This document shows positions 34,492 through 43,705 of a stretch of 64,000 bases of DNA, in pieces (position 1 is the first letter of the stretch; every line of letters begins with the position of its first letter). Source of the DNA: Rhizorhabdus wittichii RW1 (GTDB lineage Bacteria > Pseudomonadota > Alphaproteobacteria > Sphingomonadales > Sphingomonadaceae); the NCBI GenBank assembly GCA_000016765.1, contig CP000699.1, positions 496,001-560,000 of the forward strand, given 5' to 3'. The notes below the pieces were generated by a model. It saw only the letters and a list, made by a program, of their open reading frames with translations. It ran no database searches and had not been told where the DNA came from. The translations under genes and the position numbers were made by a program.

Positions 34492-35000
34492 TCGCGCCCC
34501 GGGACAATCCCTTTCTGGAGCGTACCCCGCTCCGCGTGACGATCGTTCCCATCCTGTCGACGCTGGCTGGGTCGGCGATGGCGCTGCTGCCGATCGTCGC
34601 GACCGAACCGATCGTCCCGCCCTTCGGGCTGATGATGCTGCTCGCCTGGCGGCTGCTGCGGCCCGAGATCTGGCCGGTCTGGGCGGCGCTGCCGCTCGGG
34701 CTGGCCGACGACCTGTTGAGCGGTCATTATCTCGGCACCGCGATGATCCTGTGGACCATCGCCTTCCTGGCGCTCGAATGGGTCGACCAGGCGCTGCGCT
34801 GGCGCGACAGCTGGATCGAATGGGGTGTCGCCTCGGTGGGCATCGTCGCGATCGGGATCGGATCATGGGCGCTGTCGCAGCCGGGCGGCAGCCATAGCCC
34901 GGTGCTGACCATCCTTCCCCAGACGATCGGCGCGATCCTGTTGTTCCCCGCCATCCTGCGGATCACCGCCGCGCTCGACAACTGGCGGCTCAAGCGATGA
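34488..35000 (+). CDS. mreD: Rod-shape-determining protein MreD
   Basis: Small inner-membrane component of the elongasome. The 170-residue protein has five predicted hydrophobic helices and the family segments PIVPPFGLMMLLAWRLLRPEIWP and PLGLADDLLSGHYLGTAMILW. Sequence similarity is typically low in this family; assignment relies on these blocks and on gene order. Overlaps both neighbours by 4 bases. Confidence 0.92.
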   Translation: MIAPRDNPFLERTPLRVTIVPILSTLAGSAMALLPIVATEPIVPPFGLMMLLAWRLLRPEIWPVWAALPLGLADDLLSGHYLGTAMILWTIAFLALEWVDQALRWRDSWIEWGVASVGIVAIGIGSWALSQPGGSHSPVLTILPQTIGAILLFPAILRITAALDNWRLKR

Positions 35001-36985
35001 AGCGCAACCGCATCATCACCGAGCAGACCCAGGCCTTCACCTTCACCCGCCGCGCCTTCGTCCTCGGCGCCGCGCAGGCGGGGGTCGGCGTCGTCCTGGC
35101 GGGCCGTATGGCGTGGCTGTCGATCGCGCAGAACGAGCGCTACACCTCGCTGTCGGAAAGCAACCGGGTCCAGCTCACCCTCGTCCCGCCACGGCGGGGC
35201 TGGATCATCGACCGCGCCGGCAAGCCGATCGCGATCAACCGCACCACCTTCCGCGTCGACATCATCCCCAACCAGCTCAAGGACGTCGACGCGGTGCTCG
35301 GCCGGCTGAGCCAGCTTCTCGCGCTGACCGCCGACGATCTCGACCGGATCCGCTCCGACCTCGCCGAGGCGCACGGCTTCCGCCCGGTGCCGGTGGTCGA
35401 GAATATCGATTACGAGCATTTCGCCGCGGTCAGCGTCCATCAGCCGTCGCTGCCCGGCGTCGCCCCGTCGAGCGGCTATGGCCGCTATTATCCGGCCGGA
35501 CCGGCGGTCGCGCATCTGGTCGGCTATGTCGGCCCCGCCTCGGCCGCCGACTATGAGAAGACCCGCGACCCGCTGCTGATCGCGCCCGGTTTCAAGATCG
35601 GCAAGGAAGGTCTTGAGAAAACGATGGAAAAATGGCTCCGCGGTAAGCCGGGAGCCAAGCGGAGCGAGGTCACCGCCCATGGCAAGGTGGTGCGCGAGCT
35701 GACCACCCGGCCCGAAGTGGTCGGCAACGCCCTCCAGCTCACCATCGACGCCGGGCTGCAACGCTACGCCGCCGCGCGCCTGGGCCCCGAGAGCGCCTCG
35801 GCGGTGGTGATCGACACGAAGACGGGCGGCATCCTCGCCATGGCGTCGATGCCTGCCTATGATCCCAACAGCTTCTCGGACGGCATCAGCCATGCCGAAT
35901 GGGACTTCCTGTCGGGCGACGACCATCTGCCGTTGACCAACAAGGTGATGCAGGGGCTCTACCCGCCGGGGTCGACCGTCAAGCCGATGGTCGCGCTGGC
36001 GCTGCTCGAAGCCGGGGTCGATCCCAGCCAGACGGTGGTCTGCACGGGCCGCTACCGGCTCGGCAACAGCTATTTCCACTGCTGGCGCCATGGCGGCCAT
36101 GGCAGCGTCGACATGCACCGGGCGATCGCCGCCAGCTGCGACATCTATTTCTACACCATGGCGCGGCTCGTCGGGATCGACCGGATCGCCGCGACCGCGC
36201 GGATGCTGGGCATGGGGCAGGAATTCGACCTGCCGATGCCGTCGCAACGCTACGGGACGGTGCCCGACATCGCCTGGAAGGCGCGCCGCTACAAGGGGGC
36301 CCGCTGGGCCACGGCCGACACGCTCAACGCGACGATCGGCCAGGGCTATATGCTCAGCAACCCGCTCCAGCTCGCGATGATGGCGGCGCGGATCGCGAGC
36401 GGCACCGCGCTCGCGCCGCGGCTGATCGTCAACAAGCGCTATCCGCCGCAGGGCGGCCCGCTCGACATCGCGCCCGAGCATCTCGACATCGTCCGCCAGG
36501 CGATGAGCGGGGTGATCAACGGCCCCTATGGGACCGGACGATCGGGCCAGCTCAACATCGGCGACCTGCTGATGGCGGGCAAGACCGGCACGGCGCAGGT
36601 CCGCCGCATCACCATGGCGATGCGCCGGGCCGGCCTCACCGGCACCGAGGGCATGCCGTGGAAATATCGCGACCACGGCCTGTTCGTCGGCTTCGCGCCG
36701 GTCCAGGACCCGCGCTACGCGGTGTCGGTGGTGATCGAGCACGGCCTGCACGGCGCGGCCGGCGCGCCGATCGCGCGCGACCTGATCACCTGGCTCTACG
36801 ACCGCAAGCGCGCCGAGGACCGGCTCGCCACGCTCGAACAGGGTTGGGGCGGCACGATCGAGCAGCGCATGGCGCGCAAGGCGGCGATCTGGGCGCATCG
36901 CAACGATCCCAAGCCGGTCGCCGCGCCGCCGTCGGCCGAGGCATCGCCGCCCCCGCCACCCACCGGGGAGGCCGATCCCGAATGA
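34997..36985 (+). CDS. mrdA: Penicillin-binding protein 2 (elongation transpeptidase)
   Basis: Cross-links new peptidoglycan during side-wall growth, in complex with RodA. 662 residues: one N-terminal transmembrane helix (about 16-36), a pedestal domain, and the transpeptidase domain with the catalytic Ser in YPPGSTVKPMVAL (STVK), the SxN-type AASCDIYFY, and KTGTAQVRR. The C-terminal 30 residues are rich in Pro, Ala and Glu, longer than in E. coli. Starts and ends with ATGA overlaps to mreD and rodA. Confidence 0.95.
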   Translation: MKRNRIITEQTQAFTFTRRAFVLGAAQAGVGVVLAGRMAWLSIAQNERYTSLSESNRVQLTLVPPRRGWIIDRAGKPIAINRTTFRVDIIPNQLKDVDAVLGRLSQLLALTADDLDRIRSDLAEAHGFRPVPVVENIDYEHFAAVSVHQPSLPGVAPSSGYGRYYPAGPAVAHLVGYVGPASAADYEKTRDPLLIAPGFKIGKEGLEKTMEKWLRGKPGAKRSEVTAHGKVVRELTTRPEVVGNALQLTIDAGLQRYAAARLGPESASAVVIDTKTGGILAMASMPAYDPNSFSDGISHAEWDFLSGDDHLPLTNKVMQGLYPPGSTVKPMVALALLEAGVDPSQTVVCTGRYRLGNSYFHCWRHGGHGSVDMHRAIAASCDIYFYTMARLVGIDRIAATARMLGMGQEFDLPMPSQRYGTVPDIAWKARRYKGARWATADTLNATIGQGYMLSNPLQLAMMAARIASGTALAPRLIVNKRYPPQGGPLDIAPEHLDIVRQAMSGVINGPYGTGRSGQLNIGDLLMAGKTGTAQVRRITMAMRRAGLTGTEGMPWKYRDHGLFVGFAPVQDPRYAVSVVIEHGLHGAAGAPIARDLITWLYDRKRAEDRLATLEQGWGGTIEQRMARKAAIWAHRNDPKPVAAPPSAEASPPPPPTGEADPE

Positions 36986-38082
36986 ACCGCGATTCGATCG
37001 TCCCCACCCCGCTGCGCCACGTCCCCTGGCGCCTGCTCGCGCTCGTCGTCGCGATCGGCGGCTTCGGGCTGGTCGTGCTCTATTCGGCGGCGGGCGGCAA
37101 CATCCGCCCTTGGGCGATGTCCCAGGGCACCCGCTTCGCGATGTTCATCGGGCTCGCCATCCTGATCTCCTGGGCGGGCGAGGAAAGGCTCAAGCGGGCG
37201 GCGATGCCGACCTACGGGATCCTCGTCTTCCTGCTGCTGCTGGTCGAGCTGTTCGGTTTCGTCGGCGGCGGCAGCCGGCGCTGGCTCGACCTCGGCTTCA
37301 TCCGCCTGCAGCCGTCCGAGCTGATGAAGCCGGTGATCGTGCTCGCGGTCGCGCGCTTCTACGACATGCTGCCGGCGGGCGAGATCCGCCGGTTCAGCGC
37401 GATATGGCCTCCCGCCCTGCTGATCGGCGTGCCGGCCGCGCTGGTCCTGGTCCAGCCCGACCTCGGCACCGCGCTGATGATCTGCGGCGGCGGCGTCACC
37501 GTCGCCTTCCTCGCCGGGGTGCCGCTGCGCCTGTTCGGCGGCGCGGCGCTGGCGCTGGCGGCGGCCTTCCCGATCGCGCTGTCCTTCATGCACGACTATC
37601 AGCGCGACCGGATCGAGATATTCCTCAATCCCGAAAGCGATCCGCTCGGCACCGGCTATCACATCATCCAGTCGAAGATCGCGATCGGGTCGGGCGGGCT
37701 GTTCGGCAAGGGCTTCCTCGCCGGCACCCAGAGCCATCTCGACTATCTGCCCGAACGGCACACCGACTTCGTCTTCGCCACCATGGCCGAGGAATGGGGC
37801 CTGGTCGGCGGGGTCGCACTGATCCTCGCCTTCCTGCTGGTGATCCGCTGGGGCATGCGCGTCGCCGGCCGCGCCAAGGGCCGCTTCGCGCGGCTGACGG
37901 CGGCGGGGCTGGCGACGACGATCTTCTTCTACGTCGCGATCAACCTGGCGATGGTGATGGGCCTGGCGCCGGTCGTCGGCATCCCCCTGCCCCTCGTCTC
38001 GTTCGGCGGATCGGCGATGATGACGGTGCTGATCTGCATCGGCATGCTGATGGCGATCGACCGTTCGGCCCAGCGCCCCTGA
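36982..38082 (+). CDS. rodA: Peptidoglycan polymerase RodA
   Basis: SEDS-family glycosyltransferase that polymerises lipid II for side-wall growth with PBP2. The 366-residue protein has about ten transmembrane helices and the SEDS blocks GGSRRWLDLGFIRLQPSELMKP, DLGTALMICGGG, and the long periplasmic loop with YHIIQSKIAIGSGGLFGKG, followed by HTDFVFATMAEEWG and PLPLVSFGGSAM. The ATG at 36982 overlaps the mrdA stop by 4 bases. Last gene of the elongasome operon; the 125-bp gap after it holds two T-runs and the tRNA-Lys promoter. Confidence 0.95.
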   Translation: MNRDSIVPTPLRHVPWRLLALVVAIGGFGLVVLYSAAGGNIRPWAMSQGTRFAMFIGLAILISWAGEERLKRAAMPTYGILVFLLLLVELFGFVGGGSRRWLDLGFIRLQPSELMKPVIVLAVARFYDMLPAGEIRRFSAIWPPALLIGVPAALVLVQPDLGTALMICGGGVTVAFLAGVPLRLFGGAALALAAAFPIALSFMHDYQRDRIEIFLNPESDPLGTGYHIIQSKIAIGSGGLFGKGFLAGTQSHLDYLPERHTDFVFATMAEEWGLVGGVALILAFLLVIRWGMRVAGRAKGRFARLTAAGLATTIFFYVAINLAMVMGLAPVVGIPLPLVSFGGSAMMTVLICIGMLMAIDRSAQRP

Positions 38083-38132
38083 TGGCCGCCGATCTTTTTT
38101 TGGCGCCGGCGAAATTTTTTCCCTCAAAGCGG

Positions 38133-38160
38133 TTTACATTTCGCGCGAGCCGATGCTAAG
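38133..38160 (+). promoter_or_regulatory. Candidate promoter of tRNA-Lys
   Basis: TTTACA at 38133-38138 and GCTAAG at 38155-38160, spacing 16, lie about 48 bases before the mature tRNA. The spacing and position fit a housekeeping-sigma promoter for a stable RNA, but it was found by eye only. Confidence 0.5.
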
Positions 38161-38207
38161 GGCGCGCCTCCACGACGGGAGCTACCATCTCCCATCCGCC
38201 GGAAAGT

Positions 38208-38283
<76 letters not shown>

Positions 38284-38377
38284 TTCCCCTCTCCATCGTT
38301 GTTGAAGTTCCGCGAAGGATGCGCGTGGATCGCGTCGTCCGGATGATCCACGATGCCCCGAAAATCCGGTTCCACAT

Positions 38378-38393
38378 CCATCCGTTCGGATAG
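38378..38393. promoter_or_regulatory. Candidate operator dyad 1 (upstream of PLP dehydratase)
   Basis: CCATCCGTTCGGATAG matches the perfect dyad at 46439-46454 in 15 of 16 positions (read on the other strand) and the dyad at 39482. It lies 75 bp before the dehydratase start, in the non-coding gap after tRNA-Lys. Confidence 0.6.
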
Positions 38394-38468
38394 CAGCCGA
38401 CCGGAGCGGAACCGCGCTCCGTCCGATCGTCTTGCCCGCGCGTGCGCGAAATGCTGCACAATCGACGG

Positions 38469-39470
38469 ATGACCACTGCACCGCTTACGATCGAAGCGAT
38501 TCGCGCCACGCGCGCGGCGCTGGGCACGCGCGTCGTGACCACCCCGACCCTCGACTGGCAATGCGACGAGATCGTCGACCGGCTGGGGCCGGACGCCCGC
38601 GTCAACCTGAAGCTCGAACTGTTCCAGCGCACCGGCACCTTCAAGGCGCGCGGCGCGCTCAACGTGATGCTCGGCCTGTCGCCCGAACAGCGCGCGCGGG
38701 GCGTCACCGCGGTCAGCGCGGGCAACCATGCGATCGCCACCGCCTATGCGGCCCGGTCGCTCGGCCTGTCGGCCAAGGTGGTGATGCTCGCCAGCGCCAA
38801 TCCGGCCCGGGTCGAGCGCTGCCGCAAGCTCGGCGCCGAGGTCGAGATCGCCCCCGACGGCGCATCGGCCTTCGAACGCGCCCGGCGGATCGAGGCGGAG
38901 GAAGGGCGCAGCTTCATCCATCCGTTCGAAGGGCCGCTGACCGCGCTCGGCACCGCGACGATCGGGCTCGAATGGGTCAAGCAGGCGGGCCCGCTCGACG
39001 CGGTGATCTGCCCGATCGGCGGCGGCGGGCTGATCGCCGGCCTCGCCACCGCGATCAAGCTGCTTTCCCCGGATTGCAAGGTCTACGGCGTCGAGCCCGA
39101 GGGCGCCGACAATATGCGCCGCAGCTTCGAGCAGGGCGAGCCCGTCGCCAATGCCCGGATCGCGACGATCGCCGACAGCCTCGCTCCGCCCTATTCGCTG
39201 CCCTACAGCTTCGACCTGTGCCGCCGGTCGGTCGACGAGATCGTCCTGGTCTCCGACGACCAGCTCCGCGCGGGCATGAACCTGCTGTTCCGCGAGGCGA
39301 AGCTCGCCGTCGAGCCGGCCGCCGCCGCGGCGACCGCCGCGATGCTCGGCCCGCTCGCCGAGCGCCTGCGCGGGAAGCGGGTCGGCGTCATCGTCTGCGG
39401 GGCCAATATCGACATCGCCGGCTTCGCCGCCCACATCGAAACCGGACGAACCTTCACCGGCCTGCAATAG
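38469..39470 (+). CDS. PLP-dependent threonine/serine dehydratase-like protein
   Basis: Fold-type II PLP enzyme of about 333 residues, of the catabolic threonine dehydratase / serine racemase group. The PLP lysine lies in TGTFKARGALN (about residues 50-60), the asparagine loop in SAGNHAIATAYAA, and the phosphate-binding glycine loop in PIGGGGLIAGLATA. There is no C-terminal ACT regulatory domain, so a biosynthetic IlvA is unlikely. ATG at 38469 is preferred over GTG 38442 and ATG 38451, though no start has a strong ribosome-binding site. It carries an upstream copy of the 16-bp dyad and so may belong to the regulon of the cluster that follows. Substrate unknown. Confidence 0.8.
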   Translation: MTTAPLTIEAIRATRAALGTRVVTTPTLDWQCDEIVDRLGPDARVNLKLELFQRTGTFKARGALNVMLGLSPEQRARGVTAVSAGNHAIATAYAARSLGLSAKVVMLASANPARVERCRKLGAEVEIAPDGASAFERARRIEAEEGRSFIHPFEGPLTALGTATIGLEWVKQAGPLDAVICPIGGGGLIAGLATAIKLLSPDCKVYGVEPEGADNMRRSFEQGEPVANARIATIADSLAPPYSLPYSFDLCRRSVDEIVLVSDDQLRAGMNLLFREAKLAVEPAAAAATAAMLGPLAERLRGKRVGVIVCGANIDIAGFAAHIETGRTFTGLQ

Positions 39471-39481
39471 CGCATGTGAAC

Positions 39482-39497
39482 CTAGCCGTTCGGCTAA
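39482..39497. promoter_or_regulatory. Candidate operator dyad 2 (upstream of molybdenum hydroxylase)
   Basis: CTAGCCGTTCGGCTAA has the same 16-bp architecture as the sites at 38378 and 46439 (CTA-n-CCG-TT-CGG-n-TA), with compensating changes that keep the dyad. It is 145 bp before the first hydroxylase gene. A degenerate second copy, CCATCCTTTCGGTCGC, lies 40 bp downstream at 39522-39537. Confidence 0.6.
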
Positions 39498-39642
39498 GTC
39501 CAGGCGAACGGGCCGATCGACCCATCCTTTCGGTCGCCACCGAATTCCGAAGAACGATTTGACTGGCGGCCGGGGATGGCGACCATGAAGCGCATGGCGG
39601 AGACCGCCGCGGCGTGGGAATGGCGAGGGAGGGCGCGCGACG

Positions 39643-40431
39643 ATGGATGATCCGGTTCCCGTCCTTGCCGCGCCCGATTATTTCCTGCCCACGACGATCG
39701 CCGAGGTCGGCGACCTGCTCATCCATTACGACGGCCGCGCAAGGCTGCTCGCCGGTGGCCAGACGCTGATCCCCGAACTCGATCGGCCGGGCGGCGCGCC
39801 CGACGCGCTGATCGACCTGCGCCGCATCGCCGAGCTTGGCCGGATCGAGTGGCGCGCCGACCATGTCGAGATCGGCGCGATGGTGACGATCGCGGCGGCG
39901 CGGGCCGAACTGGCGCGGGCCTTTCCGGTCGTGGCAGCCTGTCTCGGCCATGTCGCCAACAGCGCGGTGCGCAACCGCGCGACCCTGGGCGGCAGCCTCG
40001 CCCTCGCCGATCCGGCCTCGGAGATATCGACCTTCCTGCTCGCCTATGACGCCGAGGTCATGCTCGCCGGGGGCGAAGCGCGGCCGGTGGACCGGCTGAT
40101 CACCGGTCAGGCGAGGGAACCCGCTTTCATCCGCGCGATCCGCCTGCCCTTCCCCGCCGAGCGCGAGCATGTGGGTTTCGCCGAAATCCTGCGGCGGCGC
40201 TCGGGTGGCCGGTCGCTGGCGATGGCGCTCGCGCGGCTCGACGCCGGGCGCGCCCGGCTGACGGTCAGCGGCGGAACATGCCAACCTTTCCGCATCGAAG
40301 CCACGGATGGCCCCGCGCTGCTCGAAACGCTCGCGGCGCGATCCCCGGCCTTCGATGCACCATCAACACGATCCTGGGCGCTCGCCGCCGCGCGCCGGGC
40401 GATCGCGACGGCGGAAGACGCGGCATGCTGA
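39643..40431 (+). CDS. Molybdenum hydroxylase, FAD-binding medium subunit
   Basis: Medium (CoxM/CutM-like) subunit of a xanthine dehydrogenase-family enzyme; carries FAD and passes electrons to an acceptor. 262 residues with the FAD-binding motifs LLAGGQTLIPEL (about 33-44, the AGGxSLxP motif) and RNRATLGGSLALADPASE (about 107-124, the TxGG motif). The C-terminal domain is slightly shorter than usual (about 280-290). First gene of a medium-small-large operon, the order known from coxMSL; it overlaps the next gene by 7 bases. An upstream dyad suggests induction. Confidence 0.9.
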   Translation: MDDPVPVLAAPDYFLPTTIAEVGDLLIHYDGRARLLAGGQTLIPELDRPGGAPDALIDLRRIAELGRIEWRADHVEIGAMVTIAAARAELARAFPVVAACLGHVANSAVRNRATLGGSLALADPASEISTFLLAYDAEVMLAGGEARPVDRLITGQAREPAFIRAIRLPFPAEREHVGFAEILRRRSGGRSLAMALARLDAGRARLTVSGGTCQPFRIEATDGPALLETLAARSPAFDAPSTRSWALAAARRAIATAEDAAC

Positions 40432-40892
40432 TCAACTGCACCCTCAACGGCCGCGCTGTGACGGTCGAGGCGGCCGCCACGACCCGGCTTTCCGCGCTGC
40501 TCCGCGAGACGCTGGGGCTGACCGGAACGCATGTCGCCTGCGACGAAGGCGTGTGCGGCGCCTGCACGGTGCTGCTCGACGGCGGCGCGGCGCGCGCCTG
40601 CCTGACGCTGGCCGGGCAGTGCGACGGCATGGCGATCGAGACGGTCGAGGGCATCGCCACCGGCGAGGCATTCGAGCGGATCGCGGACGCCTTCCTGCGG
40701 CACAACGCGCTGCAATGCGGTTTCTGCACGCCGGGCTTCGTCACCACTGTCGCCGCGCTGCTGCGCGACGAGGCGCGGGAGAGGCTCAGCGACGCCGAGG
40801 TCGAGGCGCGGATATCGTCGGTCGCCTGCCGCTGCACCGGCTATCTGCCGATCGTCGCCGCGGTCCGCGACCTGCTGGGGCGCGGCCGATGA
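40425..40892 (+). CDS. Molybdenum hydroxylase, [2Fe-2S] small subunit
   Basis: Small iron-sulfur subunit of 155 residues with two [2Fe-2S] clusters. The plant-type cluster uses C39, C44, C47 and C59 (ACDEGVCGACTVLLDG..AC), and the second cluster C98, C101, C135 and C137 (QCGFCTPG and CRCTGY). It conducts electrons from the molybdenum centre to FAD. All eight ligands are intact. Overlaps the FAD subunit by 7 bases and the large subunit by 4 (ATGA). Confidence 0.93.
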   Translation: MLINCTLNGRAVTVEAAATTRLSALLRETLGLTGTHVACDEGVCGACTVLLDGGAARACLTLAGQCDGMAIETVEGIATGEAFERIADAFLRHNALQCGFCTPGFVTTVAALLRDEARERLSDAEVEARISSVACRCTGYLPIVAAVRDLLGRGR

Positions 40893-43210
40893 CCGCGGCG
40901 ATGCCCGGCCATGCCCGCCCCTCGGCGCGACGCTTCCTCGAAGGGCGCGGCCGCTATGTCGCCGACCTGTCGATGCCCGGCATGCTCCACGCGGTGGTGG
41001 TGCGCAGCGCCGAGGCGCATGCCGACATCGCCGTCGACGCCGATCCGGCGAGGGCGGTCGCGGGGGTCCGGCTTGTGCTCGACGGCGCCGACATCCTCGC
41101 GTCGATCCAACCGCCCCCGATCATCTGGGACGTCCCCGGCCAGCGTCGCTCGGGGCTGCGCGCTTTGGCGCACGGCCGGGTCCGCTATGTCGGCGAGCCG
41201 GTCGCCATCGTCGTCGCCGAGAGCGAGGCGATCGCCCGCCATGCCGCCGCGCTGGTGCGGATCGCCTATGCCCAGCGCCCGGTCGTCGCCTCGATCGACC
41301 AGGCGCTCGCCGCCGATGCGCCCCGGCTCTACGACGACTGGCCCGACAATGTCGTCGCTTCCGCCGAATGGAGCGGCGGCGACCCCGATGCCGCCTTTGC
41401 GGACGCGCCGGTCCATGTCGCGGGCCGCTATGTGTCCGGCCGGGTGTCGGCCCATTCGCTGGAAACGCGCGGCGTGCTCGCCGCCTATGATCCGGCGCAG
41501 GACGGCGTCACCGTCCATAGCTCGACCCAGGGGCCGCACCAGGTGCGCGAGGCGATCGCCTGGTGCCTCGGCATCGCCGAGCATCGCATCCGAGTGATCG
41601 TGCCCGACGTCGGCGGCGCGTTCGGATCGAAGTCCTGCCCCTATGGCGAGGAGATATTGCTCGCGCATCTCGCACTCCGGCTTCGTGCGCCGGTGCGTTG
41701 GATCGAGAGCCGGGCCGAGGCGTTCGTCGCCTGCGTCCCCGGCCGCGACGAGGTCGTCGATATCGAGCTGGCCTTGTCGGACGATGGCGCGATCCTCGGC
41801 CTCAAGGCGCTGATCACGCTCGACAAGGGCGCAGAACCCTATGCCGCCTCGGTCGGGGCGGCCTGGGCGGGGGCGATGATGGTGACCGGGGCCTATCGCA
41901 TCGCCAACGTCCATGTCGCGACACGGGTCGTCGTCACCAACAAGACGCCGACCGGCGCCTATCGCGGCTATGGCACGCCCGAGGTCAATTTCGCGCTCGA
42001 ACGCGCGCTCGACGACGCGGCGCGGCGGATCGGCCTCGACCCGGCCGAGCTGCGCCGCCGCAACCTCGTGCCCGCCGAGGCGATGCCCGCGCCATCGGCG
42101 ACGGGGCTGCTGCTGCTCGACAGCGGCCGCTACGAGGAGATGCTCGATCTCGCGCTCGACGCCTTCGGCTATCGCGCGCGGGTCGACCGGGCGCGCGCCG
42201 CGCGGGCGGATGGACGCGCCGTCGGGATCGGCCTCGCCTTCTATGTCGAGCCGACCAATCTCGGCCCGTCCGCGCTGTGCGGCATGATCGGCATCAACTC
42301 GGGTGGCTTCGACATCGCCACGCTCCGCATGGAGCCGAGCGGACAGGTGGTGGTCTTCACCGGCCAGACGCCGATGGGCCAGGGCGTCGAGCGGGTGCTG
42401 CAACAGCTCTGCGCCGCCGAGCTGACGATGCCCGACGAGGACGTCACCGTCGTCCATGGCGACACCCAGGCCTGCCCCTATACCGCCTATGGCAGCGGCG
42501 GCAGCCGGGGGACCGGCATCGGCGGTTCGGCGGTGATGCTCGCCGCCGGCCGGCTGCGCGAGAAGCTCTGCGCGATCGGCGCGCACCTCGTCGGCGCGGC
42601 GCCCGACGAGGTCGAGCTCAGCCAGGGCGGCGTGCAGGTGCGGGGCGATTCCGCGCGCCGCGTGTCGATCGCCCGGGTCGCGCGCGCCGCCTATCTCGCC
42701 CATGACCTTCCCGCCGGCATGGAACCCGGCCTCGACGCCCGCGCCAGCTTCGATCCCGCCGCGCTCGCCATCACCTACGGCATCGCGCTCGCCGAGGTCG
42801 AGGTCGACCGCGAGACCGGGCTGGTCGAGGTGCGCGACATCCTGTTCGGCCATGATTGCGGGCGGCAGATCAATCCGGCGCTGGTCGAGGCGCAGGTGAT
42901 CGGCGGGATCGTCCAGGGGATCGGCGCGACGCTCTACGAGGGTCTCGACCATGACGCGGCCGGCCAGCCCGCCATACGCTGCATGCGCGACTATCCCCTG
43001 CCCTTCGCGGCCGACGTCCCGCCGATCGCGCTGGTCCATCTCGAAACCCCGTCCCCCTTCTTCCCCAACGGCGCGAAGGGCGTCGGCGAAAGCGGCGCGA
43101 TCCCGATCCCGGCCGCGATCGCCAACGCGATCCGCGACGCGCTGGGCGATGCAGCCGCCGACGCCGTCGACCGGCTGCCGATCCGTCCCGAAAACCTTCT
43201 TCCAAGCTGA
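40889..43210 (+). CDS. Molybdenum hydroxylase, molybdopterin-binding large subunit
   Basis: Catalytic subunit (773 residues) that hydroxylates a carbon next to a heteroatom or an aldehyde using water. Visible: N-terminal ALD_Xan_dh domain (about 15-125), VGGAFGSKSCPYGEE (about 243-257) for the cofactor, the active-site loop TGAYRGYGTPEVNFALER, GQTPMGQGVERV, and the C-terminal GVGESGAIP with the catalytic Glu at about residue 734. The loop is AYRG, not AYxCSFR, so it is not a form I CO dehydrogenase; N-heteroaromatic or aldehyde oxidation is likelier. No XdhC-type cofactor-insertion gene is nearby. Substrate unknown. Confidence 0.9.
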   Translation: MTAAMPGHARPSARRFLEGRGRYVADLSMPGMLHAVVVRSAEAHADIAVDADPARAVAGVRLVLDGADILASIQPPPIIWDVPGQRRSGLRALAHGRVRYVGEPVAIVVAESEAIARHAAALVRIAYAQRPVVASIDQALAADAPRLYDDWPDNVVASAEWSGGDPDAAFADAPVHVAGRYVSGRVSAHSLETRGVLAAYDPAQDGVTVHSSTQGPHQVREAIAWCLGIAEHRIRVIVPDVGGAFGSKSCPYGEEILLAHLALRLRAPVRWIESRAEAFVACVPGRDEVVDIELALSDDGAILGLKALITLDKGAEPYAASVGAAWAGAMMVTGAYRIANVHVATRVVVTNKTPTGAYRGYGTPEVNFALERALDDAARRIGLDPAELRRRNLVPAEAMPAPSATGLLLLDSGRYEEMLDLALDAFGYRARVDRARAARADGRAVGIGLAFYVEPTNLGPSALCGMIGINSGGFDIATLRMEPSGQVVVFTGQTPMGQGVERVLQQLCAAELTMPDEDVTVVHGDTQACPYTAYGSGGSRGTGIGGSAVMLAAGRLREKLCAIGAHLVGAAPDEVELSQGGVQVRGDSARRVSIARVARAAYLAHDLPAGMEPGLDARASFDPAALAITYGIALAEVEVDRETGLVEVRDILFGHDCGRQINPALVEAQVIGGIVQGIGATLYEGLDHDAAGQPAIRCMRDYPLPFAADVPPIALVHLETPSPFFPNGAKGVGESGAIPIPAAIANAIRDALGDAAADAVDRLPIRPENLLPS

Positions 43211-43226
43211 ACGAAAGGAATGTCCC

Positions 43227-43661
43227 ATGGCCGATTATGCGAAGGACGAGGCGCGTATCCGCGAGATCGTCGAGCAGATGTTCGAGGCGATCAACTGGTC
43301 CGCCGACAAGGCCCCCGATTTCACCGCCTTCGCGGCCGCCGTGCGCAAGGACGCGCTGCTCGCCCCCTCGGCCCGCCCGGTCAGCCCGACCGACATCGAG
43401 ACCTTCGTCGGCCGGATGCGCGGGCAATATGAGAGCGGGGGCATGAAGACCTTCGACGAGCGCGCCAACAAGACGATCGTCAAGGTCTTCGGCAACCTCG
43501 CCGTGGCGATCGGCAGCTACCGGGCGCAGATCGACGGCGGCCCGATCGGCCGCGGCGCGAACGGCTTCCTGCTGGTCCGCAACGACGGCGACTGGCAGAT
43601 CGCGGCGATGGGCTGGGACAGCGAGGGCGAGGACAAGCCGATGCCCGCCGAGCTGGCCTGA
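43227..43661 (+). CDS. SnoaL-like / NTF2-fold protein (DUF4440-like)
   Basis: A 144-residue cone-fold protein. The start block DEARIREIVEQMFEAINWSADKAPDFTAFAA and later NGFLLVRNDGDWQIAAMGWD follow the SnoaL/ketosteroid-isomerase-like pattern, in which a polar residue set in a hydrophobic pocket binds a small aromatic or cyclic compound. Function cannot be read from sequence. It starts 16 bases after the molybdenum subunit with a strong AAGGAA site, so it is very probably the fourth gene of that operon and may act on the same substrate. Confidence 0.75.
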   Translation: MADYAKDEARIREIVEQMFEAINWSADKAPDFTAFAAAVRKDALLAPSARPVSPTDIETFVGRMRGQYESGGMKTFDERANKTIVKVFGNLAVAIGSYRAQIDGGPIGRGANGFLLVRNDGDWQIAAMGWDSEGEDKPMPAELA

Positions 43662-43705
43662 TCGCTGCGTAGCTGGGCGGAGCAAGGCATTTCATCAACC
43701 CCTAT

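Noticed and set aside
38083-38132. Two T-runs after rodA as an intrinsic terminator
   Set aside because: No clean stem precedes either run; left as a possible but unsupported terminator.
39522-39537. CCATCCTTTCGGTCGC as a fourth operator copy
   Set aside because: It matches the 16-bp pattern at only about 11 positions and is not a dyad; noted beside dyad 2 but not listed as a site of its own.
40841-43228. A 795-codon minus-strand frame opposite the molybdenum large subunit
   Set aside because: Antisense shadow of a gene with intact cofactor and catalytic motifs.
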